A stretch of 64,000 nucleotides of DNA, taken from NCBI GenBank assembly GCA_947382645.1, contig CANDAE010000004.1:62001-126000 (forward strand), in the 5' to 3' direction. The translations under genes and the position numbers were made by a program. Source of the DNA: Suilimivivens sp009774465. GTDB lineage: Bacteria > Bacillota > Clostridia > Lachnospirales > Lachnospiraceae. The notes under the pieces were generated by a model. The model did not search any database. It worked only from the letters and a program-made list of their open reading frames with translations, and was not told the DNA's origin. This document shows, piece after piece, positions 60,913-64,000 of the stretch (the stretch's first letter is position 1; each line of letters opens with the position of its first letter).

Positions 60913-62985
60913 ATGGCAAAGTATCTTGTGATTGTGGAATCACCGGCAAAAGTGAAGACGATAAAGAAGTTTCTTGGGGCTAATTATGAGGTGGCTGCCA
61001 GTAACGGACATATACGGGATCTGCCAAAGAGTCAGCTTGGAATTGATGTTGCACATGATTATGAGCCAAAATACATTACCATAAGGGGAAAAGGCGACAT
61101 ACTGGCGAGCCTTAGAAAGGAAGCCAAAAAAGCGGAAAAGATTTATCTGGCTACTGACCCTGACCGGGAAGGAGAAGCCATATCCTGGCACCTTTTGATT
61201 GCCCTTAAGCTGGAAGGAAAAAAAGTTTACAGGATTACCTTTAATGAGATTACGAAAAATGCGGTAAAGGAATCATTGAAAAATGCCCGGGAGATTAATA
61301 TGGATCTGGTGGATGCACAGCAGGCCAGAAGGGTGCTTGACCGGATGGTGGGCTATCGGATTTCCCCCCTGCTCTGGGCAAAGGTAAAAAGAGGATTAAG
61401 TGCAGGACGGGTTCAGTCGGTTGCCCTGCGCATTATTTGTGACAGAGAAGAAGAAATCAATAGTTTCATTCCGGAAGAGTATTGGACTCTTGATGCCTTT
61501 TTCCGCATTCCGGGACAGGCAAAACCTCTTGCAGCCAAATACCACGGAAAGAAGGATAAAAAGGCTGTCATATCATCAAGAGAAGAACTTGACGGTATTT
61601 TAAAGGAAATAAAGCAGGCGGAATTTAAGGTTGGCGAGGTGAAAAAAGGTGAGCGCATCAAGAAGGCGCCGCTTCCCTTTACCACATCCACCCTGCAGCA
61701 GGAAGCCAGCAAGGTGCTTAATTTTTCCACCCAGAAAACCATGCGTTTGGCTCAGCAGCTCTATGAAGGAATTGAAATTAAAGGAAATGGAACGGTGGGT
61801 ATGATTACCTATCTGCGTACAGATTCCACAAGAGTTTCAAAAGAAGCAGAGCAAATGGCCCGGGAATATATTGTGAATAACTATGGAAGCGATTATGCGG
61901 CGGAGCAGAGCACTGTATCCAAAAGCGGAAAAAAGATTCAGGATGCCCATGAGGCCATACGTCCCACTGATTTAAACAGGACGCCTGCTGAGTTAAAGGA
62001 TTCCCTGTCAAGAGACCAGTTCCGCCTTTATCAACTGATATGGAAGCGTTTTGCGGCCAGCAGAATGCAGCCGGCAAAATATGAAACCACATCTGTCAGA
62101 ATTGATGCGGCAGAACACCGGTTTACCGTGGCGGCATCCAGGCTTGTGTTTGACGGGTTTATGAGTGTATATACCCAGGAAGATGAAAAAGAGGAAACAA
62201 ACACACTGATAAAAAGCATAGATACTTCCACACCCCTTACGTTGACTTCTCTTGAAGAAAAGCAGCATTTCACCCAGCCTGCACCCCATTATACGGAAGC
62301 TTCTCTGGTGCATGCCTTAGAAGAACTGGGGATTGGACGCCCCAGCACCTATGCGCCTACCATTACCACGATTCTGGCAAGACGCTATATTGTAAAAGAA
62401 AATAAAAACCTATACGTGACAGAGATTGGGGAAGTAGTCAATCATATGATGAAGGAAGCTTTTCCAAGTATTGTGGATGTGAATTTTACTGCAAATCTGG
62501 AAGCTCTTCTGGATGGAATTGAGGAGGGCAGTGTCAACTGGAAAACGGTGGTGTCCAATTTTTATCCGGACCTGGATGAAGCGGTTAAGACAGCGGAGAA
62601 GGAACTTGCAGAAGTTAAGATTAAGGATGAGGTTTCAGATGAAACCTGTGATCTGTGCGGCAGGCAGATGGTCATAAAGTATGGGCCTCACGGAAGGTTT
62701 CTGGCCTGTCCGGGATTCCCGGAGTGCCGCAGCACCAAACCCTATTTTGAAAAAATAGGAGTTTCCTGCCCTGAGTGCGGTAAGGATATCGTACTGAAAA
62801 AGACCAAAAAGGGCAGAAAATATTATGGATGTATTAACAATCCTGAATGTGATTTCATGGTATGGCAGAAGCCCTCAAAGGAAAAATGTCCGAAATGCGG
62901 CTCCCTCCTTCTTCATAAGGGAAACAAACTGGTCTGCATGGGCGAAAACTGCGGTTATGTTACAACTGCATCAGAAAATGCTTAA
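60913..62985 (+). CDS. topA: DNA topoisomerase I
   Basis: A 690-residue type IA topoisomerase that relaxes negative supercoils. The N-terminal TOPRIM domain starts LVIVESPAKVKTIKKFLG and has the ATDPDREGEAISWHL acidic motif. The active-site tyrosine is Y300 in MITYLRTDSTRVS. The C-terminus carries three four-cysteine zinc fingers (CDLCGRQM...CPGFPEC, CPECGKD...CINNPEC, CPKCGS...CMGENC), as in other Firmicutes. The start has an AAAGGGGAT site. The gene is followed by codY with a 116-bp gap containing codY's own promoter. In many Firmicutes topA and codY are near dprA; here the surface cluster lies between them. Confidence 0.98.
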   Translation: MAKYLVIVESPAKVKTIKKFLGANYEVAASNGHIRDLPKSQLGIDVAHDYEPKYITIRGKGDILASLRKEAKKAEKIYLATDPDREGEAISWHLLIALKLEGKKVYRITFNEITKNAVKESLKNAREINMDLVDAQQARRVLDRMVGYRISPLLWAKVKRGLSAGRVQSVALRIICDREEEINSFIPEEYWTLDAFFRIPGQAKPLAAKYHGKKDKKAVISSREELDGILKEIKQAEFKVGEVKKGERIKKAPLPFTTSTLQQEASKVLNFSTQKTMRLAQQLYEGIEIKGNGTVGMITYLRTDSTRVSKEAEQMAREYIVNNYGSDYAAEQSTVSKSGKKIQDAHEAIRPTDLNRTPAELKDSLSRDQFRLYQLIWKRFAASRMQPAKYETTSVRIDAAEHRFTVAASRLVFDGFMSVYTQEDEKEETNTLIKSIDTSTPLTLTSLEEKQHFTQPAPHYTEASLVHALEELGIGRPSTYAPTITTILARRYIVKENKNLYVTEIGEVVNHMMKEAFPSIVDVNFTANLEALLDGIEEGSVNWKTVVSNFYPDLDEAVKTAEKELAEVKIKDEVSDETCDLCGRQMVIKYGPHGRFLACPGFPECRSTKPYFEKIGVSCPECGKDIVLKKTKKGRKYYGCINNPECDFMVWQKPSKEKCPKCGSLLLHKGNKLVCMGENCGYVTTASENA

Positions 62986-63024
62986 TAAGTCAGAAAATTC
63001 TTTCCAAATAGTGGAATTATATAG

Positions 63025-63070
63025 AATTTCCAGTAAAGTCGTTGAAATTGCCTAAATCTTATGTTACAAT
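63025..63070 (+). promoter_or_regulatory. codY promoter with overlapping CodY-box candidate
   Basis: TTGAAA (63042-63047) and TACAAT (63065-63070) are 17 bp apart. Immediately upstream, AATTTCCAGTAAAGT at 63025-63039 matches the CodY box AATTTTCWGAAAATT at 12 of 15 bases. A second weaker match (11 of 15) lies near 62985-62999. Binding by CodY would allow autorepression. Confidence 0.65.
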
Positions 63071-63101
63071 ATTTCCGAATGGTAATGGCGGGAGGTATTG
63101 C

Positions 63102-63887
63102 ATGGGCAGTGTACAATTATTAGACAAAACCAGAAAAATTGGTAAGCTTCTTCATAACAACAATTCCAGCAAAGTGGTTTTTAACGATATTTGTTCTGTG
63201 TTATGCGAAATTTTATCTTCCAATGTACTGGTGATCAGTAAAAAGGGCAAAGTGCTGGGCGTAGGAGATGGAGGCGGCGTTGATTCCATCACGGAGCTGA
63301 TTGTGGATCAGGTGGGCGGCTTTATAGATCATCTGTTGAATGAAAGACTGCTGGCAGTTCTTTCCACCAAAGAAAATGTGAATCTTGAGACGCTGGGCTT
63401 TGAAGAGGGAGACGTAAAACGGTTTCAGGCAATTATCACACCAATAGAGATAGCAGGTGAAAGACTGGGAACACTGTTTATTTATAAATGTGAAGACCAG
63501 TATGATATTGACGATATTATTTTATGCGAGTATGGAACTACCGTAGTAGGCCTTGAAATGCTTCGTGCGGTTAACGAGGAAAATGCGGAAGAAAACAGGA
63601 AGCTTGCTGTTATTAAATCTGCCATTAACACCCTGTCCTATTCGGAGATGGAAGCTGTTGTACATATTTTTGAGGAATTAAACGGAATGGAAGGGATTCT
63701 GGTGGCAAGCAAGATAGCCGACCGGGTGGGGATTACCCGTTCCGTTATCGTAAATGCGCTTCGCAAGTTTGAAAGCGCCGGCGTGATTGAGTCCAGATCT
63801 TCAGGGATGAAGGGGACTTACATTAAGGTCTTAAATGATATGGTCTTTGATGAGGTGGAAAAGCTGAAAGAAGAGAAGATCAGATAA
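63102..63887 (+). CDS. codY: GTP-sensing global regulator CodY
   Basis: A 261-residue pleiotropic repressor that senses GTP and branched-chain amino acids and represses many genes during nutrient excess. The N-terminal GAF domain begins LLDKTRKIGKLL and contains ICEVL-like and GTLFIYKCEDQYDIDD segments. The C-terminal winged helix is ASKIADRVGITRSVIVNALRKFESAGVIESRSSGMKGTYIKV, which is diagnostic. ATG 63102 follows GGCGGGAGG at 5-10 bp spacing; the extension to 63042 overlaps the promoter. A terminator follows 35 bp after the stop, so codY is monocistronic. CodY could link nutrient state to sporulation and perhaps to the surface cluster. Confidence 0.97.
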   Translation: MGSVQLLDKTRKIGKLLHNNNSSKVVFNDICSVLCEILSSNVLVISKKGKVLGVGDGGGVDSITELIVDQVGGFIDHLLNERLLAVLSTKENVNLETLGFEEGDVKRFQAIITPIEIAGERLGTLFIYKCEDQYDIDDIILCEYGTTVVGLEMLRAVNEENAEENRKLAVIKSAINTLSYSEMEAVVHIFEELNGMEGILVASKIADRVGITRSVIVNALRKFESAGVIESRSSGMKGTYIKVLNDMVFDEVEKLKEEKIR

Positions 63888-63921
63888 CTGAATAGGGAAC
63901 ATAATGGATTATGGCAAGGTT

Positions 63922-63961
63922 AAAAGGATTTATGAGGCTCAGGCAGAATGAATCCTTTTTT
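63922..63961 (+). terminator. Rho-independent terminator of codY
   Basis: AAAAGGATT (63922-63930) pairs with AATCCTTTT (63951-63959), with TTT continuing. The 20-base loop is long. The last 39 bp of the window show nothing further. Confidence 0.75.
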
Positions 63962-64000
63962 GGGGCCTGCTATAGATTTTTTAATCAGATTTTATAAAAA

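Overview
This window looks like chromosome of an anaerobic, spore-forming Firmicute of the Lachnospiraceae type. The evidence is a moderately AT-rich sequence, strong AGGAGG-type ribosome binding sites, sporulation genes (gpr, spoIIP, sigK), a CodY regulator, type A RNase P RNA and single-chain PurL. The genus cannot be fixed from the window alone.

Layout. 1-9.2 kb: the end of a dispersed MITE-like repeat, a GH13 amylase lipoprotein, a small unknown gene, a TetR regulator with two M14-type carboxypeptidase/deacylase paralogues (the second has lost its zinc ligands), and purL. 9.2-15.8 kb: a VanRS-like two-component system, a small unknown gene, a four-copy 167-bp hairpin-rich tandem repeat between convergent genes, and a DUF6320-like zinc-ribbon membrane protein plus a condensation-type acyltransferase, separated by an intact MITE-like element and divergent from an alpha/beta hydrolase. 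15.8-22.3 kb: housekeeping operon dgt-dnaG-rpoD-trmK-nucleoside kinase. 22.4-26.8 kb: a MerR/TipAS regulator, an rnpB whose P12 region is expanded by 51-nt tandem repeats, an Rpn-family nuclease coupled to a trypsin-like lipoprotein, and rpsT. 26.9-34.1 kb: gpr-spoIIP-lepA-hemW, then sigK and a degenerate HD-GYP protein. 34.3-37.8 kb: comM, dprA, a 57-residue gene and a type A24 prepilin peptidase.

37.8-60.8 kb is the most unusual part. It is a co-oriented run of nine genes with gaps of 0-39 bp: two TasA/camelysin-like exported proteins, a membrane-anchored McrB-like AAA+ ATPase, its DUF2357-like partner, an ER-type (SipW-like) signal peptidase, three more TasA-like or related exported proteins, and a 4155-residue exported protein made of GLUG-type beta-helix repeats with five zinc-ribbon-like modules near its N-terminus. 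A strong terminator closes the run. An HD-GYP phosphodiesterase lies immediately upstream and a degenerate GGDEF-EAL protein immediately downstream, so c-di-GMP control is a reasonable hypothesis. I infer a surface-fibre or matrix assembly system in which an AAA+/DUF2357 pair, best known from restriction-like systems, has been recruited to an envelope role.

The right edge holds topA and codY. codY has its own sigma-A promoter and a CodY-box-like sequence next to the -35, consistent with autoregulation. No tRNA, rRNA, CRISPR array, prophage or complete insertion sequence was seen.
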